A DNA stretch of 64,000 nucleotides. It comes from Ophiostoma sp. CBS 140.51. Lineage: Eukaryota; Ascomycota; Sordariomycetes; Ophiostomatales; Ophiostomataceae. Both the position numbers and the translations under genes were made by a program. Below, in pieces: positions 1 through 11,066 of the stretch. The stretch's first letter is position 1. Each line of letters starts with the position of its first letter. The stretch lies in the NCBI GenBank assembly GCA_029298735.1, contig JANSLP010000050.1, positions 1 through 64,000 of the forward strand. Reading direction: 5' to 3'. Below the pieces are notes generated by a model. That model was not told the origin of the DNA. It did no database searches and saw only the letters and a list, made by a program, of their open reading frames with translations.

Positions 1-3000
1 ATTATATATACATTAATCTTTGCGTTTTTTCCAAAAAAAAAAAAAAGTCAAATAAAAAAGATGAAAGAACAACGAAAATTATCTTATCAACAGAAGATGG
101 GAATGATCACAAGCAGAATTAATAACTTCATAGACGAAGATAAATCAACAACACCTACCCATTATCCGATGACAGAAAAAAAAATCAAGTTCGTGGCGAC
201 TCATTTCACCTTTTAGCACAGAAACAAACAAACTGTGACATCGCGAGGCCGTGATACGTCAACGAAACCCGAACACCACATATCCACGGTCGCGATCACA
301 TGCATGACAACCAAGTGCAATTGTACACAACTGAGAAGCCCTCATTTTCACAAACTGAACTGGCCGCGTCACATTTGGACCGACCAAAACAACTCCATTT
401 TTGGATTTTTGTCACCCTGGCAATACCAAGAGGCAGCCAAGATGTGGCCAGTGGACTCTGTTACCTACCTATATCGTGCTAACAGTTTCCAAGCCCTTGG
501 CCAAATGGCAGTATGCAGGACGGAGGGAGATAAATGCACGAGACGATCCTTTTGAGGGGACATCTCACTGCTCATGTGCGCATGGAGGGTCTCCCTTGGC
601 ACATTTGCCAGTCTTCACACAAGAGCATCCACAGCGCGCCCGCATCGCGAATATTTTGGATCAAGACATCGACAAGAAGATAAAAGATGTGCCACAAGAA
701 AGAAGCAGCCCGAGCTTTGCGCGTCTACGGTGGACCTGATGCATCACATGCATCGTCGGAGATGACAGTGGCAATTCGAGCATCGGACCTCGCGATGTGA
801 TTATGTCGAAAAGGGCCAATACTTTGTTCACCTTACACAGGGACAGAAGCTTCCATACCCCTTTTAGAAAGTTTGAATTGTGCAAAGGTACGACGTAGCT
901 TCCCGTGTCCCGTCTCCCGTGTCCTGTCTGCCGTGTCGTTGGTATATTTCAGCCTCGTCGTATGACCGTTACCTACGACATCCAACGAAACACAGGTATT
1001 CAGACATCCCATTCGCTGTCGCTCGCGTTGGACAAAATCCAATAGATGTAGTGTACTCTATTCATTCGTCATGCTTCATCATGCGGCTGAGAATGAACGG
1101 TGAGCAATGGGTGACGACTGAACGCGCTGCTGGTGGCGCCTCAATTGTTGGTTGCCATTCTTGCCATTCTTGAGTTTTCGATGGCCTCAATCGTGCTGGT
1201 GCTGCCAGTGGTTGCAAACCGCGAAGAATTTGATCGGTGTCGCGAGGCAACAATGCAAAGAAGAATAATCTGACCGAAAGAAGGAAAATCATTAAGAAGG
1301 CTGCCAGTCAGAAGCCGTTCTGGCCGTAGCCAGCATTTCAAGTGAAACAATTGCAGGAAAAGAAGGCGTTCTGGCGTTCTGGTCTTTATCGCTTTTGCTT
1401 TTTGACAGCAACAGCGGAGAAAAGCAGCCAAGATTACATAAGACGGGCCAACCTGGCGCAGATAATTGTGATGCGCAGCTAATCAGAGTGTCAAAGAGCT
1501 TGAAATTACGGGTCGCCCACGACAGGACCAGCCAGCCAACAGACTGCAGCAAGTGCAAGCAAGTGCTTCACTGGTTGCACCTTCTTGGGCTTGTGTCGCG
1601 CGCTATGCCAGGTACCCGTAGCTGCTGATTGGCTAACCATAAAGTAAGAAAGAACCGCCCAGCGCAATCGAAGAGATGGTGTCCGCTTTCCCGAGAAAAT
1701 GCGACGGGTACAGAGAGGGTACTTCACCGGCGCAGAATGCTCAGTATGCGCTCCAAAAAAATGGTTAAATTGGAATGGGCCACCACTTTCTGCGACGAGG
1801 AAAAAATCGACAACCAACAGCGACTGGAGAGAAACAGAAGAGAGCGATAGGCAGGAGGGAATTAGCCCACCGTCGCCCATTTAGCGCTCCCGGAGATGAA
1901 GACGACAGAATCGGAAAGAGCTCAGAAGAGAAAGAGAGAAAAGAGGGAAAGAGCAAATTATGTTCTAGAACGTGTGTGGTCCAACAACGGCAGGCGCGGA
2001 TTGCGAGTCACGATAGCAAGGGAAGAACGGAGTAATAATGAGATAATGAGATACGTTCATGCTTCATAATAATATGAGGGGCAGAAATCAATTAAACTGC
2101 GATCAAAGTGCGGGACAGCGCCCACAGTAAGATGTGAGATCTCTCATAGGAGCAAGCGAAAACCCGGTAGCGGTCCCAGCGCGGGCTGCCACGATGTTTC
2201 TGATTTTCCGTTTCTTTTTGCTCGTTTCAGTTCCTTTTGTTTAATGGGTAAATGGACTTCCTCGTCTCGCTCACAATACCAACAGCGGTCAGACTGACCG
2301 CGACTTTGAGAGCTGCCTGGAAGACGTGAACAATGCCAACACATCCGAGCTGCGCTGGCCGCACTTGCCACGACACACGGCACACCACCTGGCACTCACG
2401 AGGCCATATGACTTACACAATCGGAAGAAGATTGACAAAATAGGAAAGATGAGGAAAGCGGAAGAAGAATTTGGTGAAAATTCTTTGAAAATTCTTTCGC
2501 CTTCTGCCTCGTCCTCGTCGTCGCTGGCCAACCCACGACCAGATGCCTGAAAATTTAGAAGAAAAAAATTGCAGGTGCGGCCCAGGCGAACCAGGACCTA
2601 AATCGATTTTGGGCTGTTTTCGCCTCATGGACTGGGATTTCGACGATCGCACCTGCCCCAGGAAGAGCCAGGAACGCTGCCGATGACAAAACTTGTTCAC
2701 TTTCCCGTCAGAAAGAAGGCAAGAGCAAGCCACGAACTGGACTTGGGATACTTTGTGGGTACATTGTTGCCGCTTTTTGGCCTTTTGCCTCCAGGCATCT
2801 TTGCATCGCGAAGTGAGGGCTTTTCCTTCTTTCAGGTGCACTGTAGATGGGTCGCAGGGCCTGTTCATCCTTTTCAGATCCGCTCCACAGGCCATCGTCT
2901 TGTGGCGCACAAACTGCACTTCACGGCCCTACTTCGCCGCAGTTTGTGAGGGCAAGGGGAACGCTCACGAAAGAGAGAACAATCGAAAAGAGTCGAAAAA

Positions 3001-3790
3001 AGACGCCGACCCTGGCCTGTTCCGCTGAAATTAAGGGAGGCAAAGGGCAGCAAACAGGCCAAGCAAACCAAGCGCACCAAGCAAGCGACGAGGGACCTCT
3101 GTGTACCCCCGAGGTACTGGCCCATGCCTGTCACAGAAGGTGACCCACTCTTTTCTCCTTCGCAGTTACCTCCAATGGACAACAATCATTGCGGTATTAC
3201 GAGGTACCTGGGTAAGTCCCGCGCCGTTGATATTGTTGTCGCGTATGTGGGTCCTCTCATCTGGTCCCCTGCTGCGCTTTCCCTCTTTCTGTCGGAGAGT
3301 ACACACAGGCCACACCACACCGCGCACCCGCTGCTGGGTCACACGTGCCGCCTGCGATTCCTTGTTTTCCCCCTTTATGGGGAGTGTTGCCGTACGCATT
3401 TTTCTCGCTCTTGCCCATTGTTCGCCCTCTGCGCCCTGTTGCCCCTTCCTGATCCTTCCCTCTTCTACCCTCTGTCCCCCCTTCGACACTCTTTCACTCC
3501 TTTTTTGTATTTTCCCGTTCCTTCGTTGTCGCATCTTTCGTTTACCCCGTCCCCTCGCTTTTTGCGCATCGCTTCGTTTTTCAGAGTATCTCATTGCTCG
3601 CGCCATTCATTTCCTCTGCTCTTTCTTTCGGTTCCTACCAGATTCTCTCTTTTTTTTCTCACGCGCGCCCGACGAACTCGACGTTTCGCACGGCATCGAA
3701 AACGACGACATCTTCAACAAACGAATCCATTCGCTACCACGATCTCCACTCGCTCGATCTTTTGCTTCCTCTCGATAACACATCATCACA
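1..3790. other. Non-coding spacer and 5' leader of the GPI-protein gene
   Basis: No supportable gene. The open frames here lack compositional bias and overlap one another on both strands. From about 3400 to 3790 the plus strand is strongly pyrimidine-rich, as is usual for fungal promoters and 5' leaders, and leads into the ATG at 3791. A GTAAGT at about 3212 and a TTTTCAG at about 3584 could bound a 5'-UTR intron, but nothing in the sequence proves it. A tandem TTGCCATTC pair lies at 1152-1169. Confidence 0.6.
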
Positions 3791-4549
3791 ATGCATATCA
3801 AGACGTCGACCGCCCTGGCCATCCTGGCCGCCGCCTCGCAGGCCGTGGCTGAGCCGCAGCCGTATGCTGCCCGCAAGCTGATGTCCGTCCGTGACATGTT
3901 TGGCACCGTTCGCCGTGACGGCGCTGATAGCTACAGCCCGTCCCAGAGCTACTGCGGTCTCGGCGAGACCTGCGCCCAGGCCTGCGGTGCCGGCTACGAG
4001 ACCTGCTCGTCCACTGACGACGCCATCCACTGCTACGACCCCAGCAACCAGCAGGTCTGCTGCCCCGACGGCTCGGGTAACTCCTGCGACGCCGGCTACT
4101 ACTGCTCCGGCACCCAGAAGGGCGAGACCGTCTGCTGCCCTGACAGCCAGTCTCTGGCTGAGTGCGCCGTTGCCTACAACGTCACCGGCAGCCTGACCCG
4201 CGAGACCGCCAAGCCCACGTCGTCGTCCGTCTCTTCGTCGATTGTTTCGTCGTCCTCGATCGCCGCCAACTCGACCACCAGCAGCGTTGAGGCCAAGACC
4301 ACTGCCCACCACGGCGGCCACAACAACAACGGCACTGTTGTCACCCTGCACGAGACGAGCCTCACGACCACGTCGTGCTCGACCTCCGCTGGCGGCGCTG
4401 CTGCCCCGACTCAGGCCAACAACTTCACCACCTCGCGTGGTGGCCCGCAGCCCACGGCCTCGCAGGTCGCGACCAGCGCTGGTGGCTTCATCAAGCCCGC
4501 CGGTGCTGCCGCTGCCGTCCTGGCCGCTGTCTTCACCTTCCTGCTGTAA
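3791..4549 (+). CDS. GPI-anchored cysteine-rich secreted protein
   Basis: Single-exon, 252 residues. Residues 1-20 form a signal peptide (charged start, hydrophobic core, AVA cleavage site). A dibasic RR at 41-42 could be a Kex2-type processing site. Residues 55-125 hold 12 cysteines (55, 61, 65, 72, 81, 90, 91, 99, 105, 115, 116, 125), including two CC pairs each followed by PD. This suggests a compact disulfide-bonded module. A Ser/Thr-rich stalk follows, with N-glycosylation sequons (NVT, NST, NGT, NFT). The C-terminus is a hydrophobic tail of about 18 residues after a small-residue stretch, the classic GPI-attachment layout. The product should therefore sit at the plasma membrane or cell wall. 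Codon use is strongly GC3-biased, which suggests good expression. Fungi carry many such proteins of unknown role, and I do not recognise a specific named family. Start context is CACAATG after a pyrimidine-rich leader. Confidence 0.93.
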   Translation: MHIKTSTALAILAAASQAVAEPQPYAARKLMSVRDMFGTVRRDGADSYSPSQSYCGLGETCAQACGAGYETCSSTDDAIHCYDPSNQQVCCPDGSGNSCDAGYYCSGTQKGETVCCPDSQSLAECAVAYNVTGSLTRETAKPTSSSVSSSIVSSSSIAANSTTSSVEAKTTAHHGGHNNNGTVVTLHETSLTTTSCSTSAGGAAAPTQANNFTTSRGGPQPTASQVATSAGGFIKPAGAAAAVLAAVFTFLL

Positions 4550-6605
4550 GCAGACGACGGACTCTCTTTTCCGCATTCACCATCCGCAACGCGTTCACGA
4601 GATAAACGACTTTTCAAACCCCCCTCTGAGAACAAACAAGCGGCGCCCTCTTCTCTTACTCTTTTCCCTGTCTCCCCGATCCGTCATCCTCCTTTCTACT
4701 CTTACTTTTTTATGTGCTCTGTCGGATTGTTCGCAATGAATGGCTTGGCGGGTTCGCGTTATGCAGGCTAGCCTCTCGCATTTCGCAACATATTCAAATG
4801 ACAAGAACGCATCTTTTAACACCTGGCTGAGGAGTTGGCTTAGTTTTTTTTACTTTTACTCTATTTAACTGGGGGGTTCTTGCATTTTTCTTCTTCTTGG
4901 TTTTTTATTTCCATTCTCTTCATTTCTCCGTCTATGATACCTCTGGAGGGAACATCTTACAAGTGCATCTGAACAGGTGAACCGACTGGTTGCTCCTCCA
5001 CTGTCCTAGGACATACATTTACCCATTTAACTACCTTTTTGATATCACTGCTGTTGGCGAAGCTTTCCTGTTTATTTTCTGTGTGTACGTTTGTCGTTCT
5101 GCTTTTGCTGCGAGGCTTGCCTCGCACCGGCAGCGACTACGTATACCACCCCACACACGCCTTGATCTACTTTCTTTGTTGCCCTATTTTACCCTTATTA
5201 TTTGCTATTTACTCTGGAGAAAAAGAAAATTGTAACGTCTGACATTGCACATAACCCTTTACTGTGTTCCATTGCGTACGTGACTATGCTTTTGGCCAGT
5301 GACCAAGTGAACGTAGGACCAGATCTCTTTTTGCGTTTGTTACGCCCTGTGGTAGGGAGTAGAACACAGTGGAAAGAAGACGATGTCATTGAAAGAATGA
5401 AGATCGCAGTTGCGATCAGTCTCGACACTGTATTTTATTTTTATTTTTTACAATATCGCAAAACAATCCTTACGAGGATGTCAATTGAAAACCTAGTTAC
5501 TGAAATGAAATCGGAGAATTAAGAATAAGGTATTGTACAAGTAGTCTACAGTTGTTGCCGCCCTGTAAGGTATATTAAGTAAACCCTGGGGAAGGATGTG
5601 TTTGTGTGTATTCGCTTTGAATTGCCAAAAGGGCAACTGAGACGATGCGCAAAAAGGGACATCTGAATGTTTTTCATTGGACCTGTCGATGGAGTCGCCC
5701 CCTTTGCAAACACGAGCTGTTATTTTTCGTTTACCGCACTGATTGCTAGGCTAATACGAGCACGGCATTAAACGGCAGTTTCGTCCGTTACCTGGCTGGC
5801 CTGAACCGGTTGGGAGGGTGTGCTCTGTCGATCGCTGCACACTCCTCCCTTGGGGACCTGCCGATCGACGCACATCACGATTTGCCCGTCTGTTCCTTTG
5901 TGTCTGTTTTCTCCGATTAGGGCGGGAGCGGATGAGACGAACTGCATATTTACATAACCGGTACTGAGAAAGGGTTGACATCACTTCCTCGACTCCCTTA
6001 TCAAGGTCATCGGGAAGAATGAAAGAATGTGATCTCCCGTGCCAGCTTTATCGTCTGCTTTACCCTGGCCTTGCTTTCTTGTCCGATTTACACGATAGTT
6101 GACCACGATAAGTATGGCGTTCATATTTACCCGACGCCTCCCACTCAAGAAACCACTCAGCGAGAACCAAAAAGCATGGAAACTCAGAAACCGTTTCATG
6201 CCAGCCCGGCCGTGTCAAGAAACAAGACCCCTTTTTACCGGTTTCTCGTCTCTGGCTGTTGGTAGTGTAAGTGAATTTACCGTCATCGTATCTTGAGTGA
6301 TTCGTTTCGTTTCCTGTCCAAATAGGCTTCCTTGGGCGCCAAGATGGCACAGCAATGTCTTGATATGGGCGACGAGGATACAATGTGAATCACAGACTAT
6401 GTTATTTGAATTATTTACTTGCTGGATAACAACAAAAATGCAGACGCTCCCATTAGTTGCTTCGTACAGCGTTATCAAAAGTAAAAAATCAAAACAAATG
6501 AGTAAACTAAAATCAAACAAAGCGCTCGGCAAACGCTACTCGTATATCCGTGGTCATGTCAAACTGCCCACAATATCATATCATATTCACTTCCATCTTT
6601 CCATT
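4550..6605. other. Convergent spacer between GPI-protein gene and 6606-7472 gene
   Basis: About 2 kb of lower-GC DNA holding the 3' ends of two convergent genes. It shows T-rich runs (4840-4930) consistent with 3' untranslated sequence. No coding frame, RNA gene or repeat could be supported. Confidence 0.6.
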
Positions 6606-7472
6606 CTACGCATTGTAGTCAGGCGGATTGTCATTCATGTCGTCGGGGTGAGGATGGCGCGCAGGCACGGCCTGGTGCTGGCGACGGAGACGCTCCAAGG
6701 CCGCAGCCTCCTGCAGCTGAGATGTTGGCTGCTGTGCCTGTGTTTGTACCTGAGCCTGAGCCTGAACTTGCTGCTGTCTCTGCTGCTGCCGCATCGTCCA
6801 CAGCTGCTGCTGGTAACCCACATAGCCCGCCCGCTTGTAGCTCAACACCTCATACACTGCCTTGGCAATGTCCAGAGGGCGCTTCCGCCAGTCACGCTCA
6901 CCCCAGACTTTGCGCAGCAGACTGTCGGCAATCGCCGTCGCCACGAACCGTACCGCATGGTCTTCGGGCGTCCATGTCGTCTTCTCCGGGTGGTATGTCA
7001 AAAATATGACCGACTGGTTGTTGATGGCGTCCTTGGCCCGCTGTGCTGTCGTCGCCTTATCGGGCTCCGGGTCGCTCGGCGCCTTGCCCGGGATTTCGAG
7101 GGCGTTGCCGGACTCGTCGTAGAGTGCGGTAAAGTACTGCGGGTCCATGTAGTCGCGGCAGTACTCTTCCCAGTCGCCCTCCAAAAAGGCGAGCCACTCG
7201 CGGAACTGTGAAGCGTCCTTGAAGGGTAGCAGCTCGAGGATGAGGCGTTCGTGCTGGGCAGAAAGGCGGAGACTGCCGGGGCTGTTGGGACGACCACCAG
7301 ATGCACTGGCAGCACTGCCGGGTGTGTTCACATTGAGAGAGCTCGACGAGGCTGAGGCAAAGCCGAACCCGCCATGCAACGGCGTCGTCACAGCTGGCGA
7401 TGTCGGGCGCAACGGCAAAGGCGGCGGACCGCTGTTGCTGCCCGGTGCACTGGTCTTTTCGCTGGAGACCAT
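6606..7472 (-). CDS. Conserved-looking protein of unknown function, Gln-rich tail
   Basis: Single exon, 288 residues, starting at an ATG in good context (gagaccATGG read as reverse complement). Residues 1-70 are Pro/Ser/Gly-rich and probably disordered. Residues 70-225 look folded: regularly spaced hydrophobic and aromatic residues, several Trp, and acidic helical stretches such as EWLAFLEGDWEEY. Residues 221-255 form a Gln-rich run with alternating Q and A/V/T. The C-terminus is short, basic then acidic. There is no signal peptide or membrane segment, so it is probably cytosolic or nuclear. I do not recognise a family. The Gln-rich tail is common in transcription-associated proteins but is not diagnostic. 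It diverges from the BTB-bromodomain gene across a 1.47 kb spacer. Confidence 0.82.
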   Translation of the reverse strand: MVSSEKTSAPGSNSGPPPLPLRPTSPAVTTPLHGGFGFASASSSSLNVNTPGSAASASGGRPNSPGSLRLSAQHERLILELLPFKDASQFREWLAFLEGDWEEYCRDYMDPQYFTALYDESGNALEIPGKAPSDPEPDKATTAQRAKDAINNQSVIFLTYHPEKTTWTPEDHAVRFVATAIADSLLRKVWGERDWRKRPLDIAKAVYEVLSYKRAGYVGYQQQLWTMRQQQRQQQVQAQAQVQTQAQQPTSQLQEAAALERLRRQHQAVPARHPHPDDMNDNPPDYNA

Positions 7473-8938
7473 GGTGGGGAAAAAAGAGGCAAGAATATAA
7501 CAAACAAGCTAAATGGATGGGCTCGTGCAGACAGACAATCAATGACACGCGAGTGGTGGGCTCACATCACTTACATCGTCAGTTGGCGGGCCAAAGCTTC
7601 ACTCTTTAAGCTTCGTTAAACTGTTGCCTATATGCAGGTATCCGGGTGTTGACAGGGGGCAGTGCAGAGATCAGCAGGGACAGACTACGTAAGTTCATTT
7701 TACCTCGATATATGCATTGAAAATTCTAGTATCGCGGTAAAAATGCTTTTAGTGAAGAAAATATGTAGTTACTATGGCTTCTGGCTGTTGAAACCCCGCT
7801 TTGTGCACGGCCAAACATCTGCCCGGTCTTTGCACCTCCCACACTCAATGTATTTTGGGCGACGGAAGGCGCAACCTGTATGTCACTCCGAAGGCATCAA
7901 CTTTAAAATCTGGTGGAACTGTTGTTCAAAAAGAAGGACGTACGAGGCTATTTATGTAAATGTCTTTTACTATTTTTATATCACAATAGATTGTCAATTG
8001 CGGCCTCTCATGAGGGCAATTTTACGAATTGGGGACTTTATGTGAACGATGAGTGATCTCTGCGCTTGTCATGGCCAGTTTCTTCTTCCGGAATTGCACG
8101 TGATATTGGGTACTTCTCCTTCCACATATCTTAGACTAAACGGAAAGTATCTCTCGGAGACTCGGAACGCCTAACTCATCCCCTCTGCTCATTGAAAAAC
8201 GAGTGACCGGCATTTCACTATCGTTCACTCGTCGTTTCATCATACTCTGCGCAATTGTGGCGTCCTTATTTTGGATCTCATGAGATGGCATGCCTGCAAC
8301 ACGATTTCATCATTTTCTAATCTATCTTTATCGCTCTCATCGACGATCCACTGTCAATGTCATCCTGGCACCGGTAGCTCCTTCCCCTCTCACTCCCTAA
8401 CCCCTGCAACGCGACTTCCTCATACGGTTTTGAGCACTTCGTCGCGTCACGAGACGTTCATCAGCATATTTGGAGTGTTGTAGGGAACAGCAACACAAAA
8501 TCGCATCGCATCGCACCACCAGCCTTTTCTCACGATTCGTCGTAAGCCCACGGCCGACGCTTGCTACGAGCAAGATTTCTTGAAATTTTAATTCTTATTC
8601 AGGTTTGTGAACACCCACTCACTCTCACAACCACTCATCTCATTCGTTTTTTTCGCGCATCGGAACATATGCACGGCATGAGTTGAGATGCATCTGCAGC
8701 CATGTCATTGGCTGCCTCGCCACTCCTCATCGCGACACCCCAAAAGGAAGCAATGTCTATGATTTCAATTATTGGAATGAAATGCAGGCGCGCACGACTA
8801 CCAGTGTTGTTGTTGCGCCCACCAGCCAGCCTCGGCCCATCATCGCGACATTGCGCGTTTTCTTAAAAAAAGCTTCTATTCTGACCAGACTTGCAGTATC
8901 TTATCTCTTAATATTCTACCCCGCGATTTCTCGCAACA
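7473..8938. other. Divergent promoter region, 6606-7472 gene / BTB-bromodomain gene
   Basis: This 1.47 kb spacer lies between two genes transcribed away from each other. Pyrimidine-rich stretches occur at 8220-8470 on the plus strand. A short upstream ORF (ATG at 8669, stop at 8684-8686, five codons) would be in the leader if transcription of the downstream gene starts before it. No further gene is supported. Confidence 0.55.
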
Positions 8939-10763
8939 ATGGACATCAGCGTCGTATCGGACGGCGCCGCCGCCGCCCCGGAAAGCAGTGCTACACCGAA
9001 CGCCCACCCTGCACCAAACAATGACAATAATGCTGTGTTGGACGGCGCTGCTGCCACAGACAACACTCCTACGGTATCGAATGCCACCACTGCCATTGCC
9101 GAAGATACTGTCATGACAACAGTCGAGTCGGAGCCAGTGGCTGAAGTCATTGAAGCAAAGGACGTCCCTAAACCTGCTGCAGCGCCCGTCGAAGCCTCTG
9201 CAGCACCGTCATGGGCTGCCCTATCAAAATCTTTTTCATGGCTGTACGTGCTTCTTCGCATGCCACTGTTTCTCAAAAAATCCACGGTGATATGTTCCCC
9301 GACTGACATCGTTGTGTAGGAAACCTCACCCGACATTCTTGATCATCTTCGTGGGCGGCAGCGCAACTCCCTTTGCCATCCAAAAGGACTTTCTGTGCGC
9401 AAAGAGCCGATTTTTTTACGACTACTTCTACGGCGCAAGTAAACCAGTGGGAATTACCACAGGGGCAAACACGAATGCGACTGGGAACGAGAATGGCGAC
9501 AACAGCAGCAACAAGGAAGCTGAGCATGTTGTCCACCTGAACGACGTGTCCGTGGAGGCGTTTAGTTACGCACAGAACTTTTTGTACACAGGCAACGTCC
9601 TGCCGGACACATCAAGCGGCAGCAGTTCTAACAATGGTGCCGGCGGAAAAGAGGACCCTAGTATCCCGAATTACGATCTTCTTGTCAGCATCTGGAAGCT
9701 CGGCGACACGCTGGGCATTGACGGTCTCTGCGAGCGCGCGCTCGAGGCCATGGCTGAGAACAGGCGTCTGACGCAATCGATCCCCGACACAAACACCTTA
9801 GTGCAGGTCTGGAAGGACACGCCCGAGGGCTCGTCGATCCGCAAGCTGCTGCTCTCGTGGGCTGCCGAGTACCTGCGGTCGAGTGAAGGTAGCCGGACCG
9901 AGTTTGCCAAGGCGCTCCCGCAAGAACTGCTGAGCGAGCTGGTTGTTGCTATGAGCAGCTCTTATACCGACTTTTGGGGCCTCCCGAGCGACCCGAATGG
10001 CGACGACAACGTTAGCAGCGGCGCGGCCGACACTCGGTCAGTTGATGCTGATATTGTCGGTGGCAAGCACTATCTCGAGGACGACTACGACTACGGCACT
10101 CAAGACGGCGTGGAACCGAGCACCAATGGCACGGGCAGCATCCACTACCGCGGCTCACCTCCTGCGCCGGTGTCCAAGCGTGCGCGCTACTTTGATTCGT
10201 ATCCAGCTGAACCGTCGACGCCCGCCCTGCCTGCATCTGCATCTGCTGCTGCTGCTTCACCAGCGAGCGCGCTGGTGGGATCAACAGACAGGAAGCCTGG
10301 TAGGACGGCACTGCCCAGCAACAGCACCTCCGCTCCGCAGCGCATGCTTCCCAAGAAGCGCTACAGCAATGTGGACATGGGAAATTTTACCGCAGAACAG
10401 AAGCTCGAGTTCTGCGAGGACCTTGTGTCGCGGATGATGACGGGACCGGGATTCTGGACACGACTCGTGGGGCCTTTTAAGGAACCAGTGGATCCAGTGT
10501 CAGAGAACATTCCCGACTACTTCGACAAGGTGAAGCGCCCCATGGACCTGGGAACGATTAAGCAGAACCTCAAGGACCGCAAGTACAAGGCGCCCGAGGA
10601 GTTCTTGGCGGACATGCGACAAATCTTTGCCAATGTCTACATGTACTGGAACAAGGGCGACACAATATGGACCACCTGCGAACGGCTCGAGAAGTCGTTT
10701 GAGGACAAGTATTCGCACATGAACAAGTGGCTGTCTAAGAGGGAGGACGAGGTCCTTATGTAA
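8939..10763 (+). CDS. BTB/POZ domain plus bromodomain nuclear protein
   Basis: Two exons, 8939-9243 and 9320-10763 (intron GTACGT...TGTAG, phase 2), give 582 residues. Residues 1-100 are Ala/Pro/Thr-rich and disordered. Residues about 104-260 are a BTB/POZ-like fold: a strand-rich start, the sequence FAIQKDFLCAKSRFF typical of BTB helix A, and an insert of about 35 Asn/Gly/Thr-rich residues. Residues about 290-455 are a low-complexity linker. Residues about 462-578 are a bromodomain with PDYFDKVKRPMDLGTIK (ZA loop and helix A) and a closing LEKSFEDKYSHMNKW. The position normally holding the acetyl-lysine-binding Asn (YN) reads YWN, so ligand binding may differ. A chromatin or transcription role is inferred from the domains. 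The BTB part would mediate dimerisation or cullin contact by family knowledge. Confidence 0.88.
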
Positions 10764-11066
10764 GTTGGCTTTGTCCTCTGTACTGAGTATCAAAGACGAG
10801 TACGTTTTATGGTTCGGCCTTTGTTGTAGTATTTTCCTTTTCTTTTTGTTCTTATATCCTTCTTTTACGTTTGTATGTACAATGTACAATAACACGAGAA
10901 ATCCTGGCAGATGACTCTCAAATATAATATCGGGTTCTGGGTTGCAATGGACTTGCAAATAAAAATAATGCGCTTATATCCTCCTCGCAACAAAGTTATG
11001 GCACATGTTGTCTGGCCATCTGTGTCTCCTCATTTTCAAGCAAATTCATGCCCCTTCTCACGTCAC
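10764..11066. other. Convergent 3' spacer, BTB-bromodomain gene / TIM21
   Basis: About 300 bp between two stop codons, with T-rich sequence after 10800 and AATAAAA-like stretches near 10958. This is consistent with overlapping 3' untranslated regions. Nothing else seen. Confidence 0.55.

Noticed and set aside
3101..3852. Overlapping 225- and 242-codon plus-strand frames
   Set aside because: Both fall in the pyrimidine-rich leader of the GPI-protein gene, which encodes Ser/Leu/Phe/Pro strings in any frame.
3734..4576. 280-codon minus-strand frame
   Set aside because: Antisense of the GPI-protein gene; Gly/Arg/Val-rich shadow without a signal or motif.
6297..7211. 304-codon plus-strand frame
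   Set aside because: Antisense to the 6606-7472 gene; no domain.
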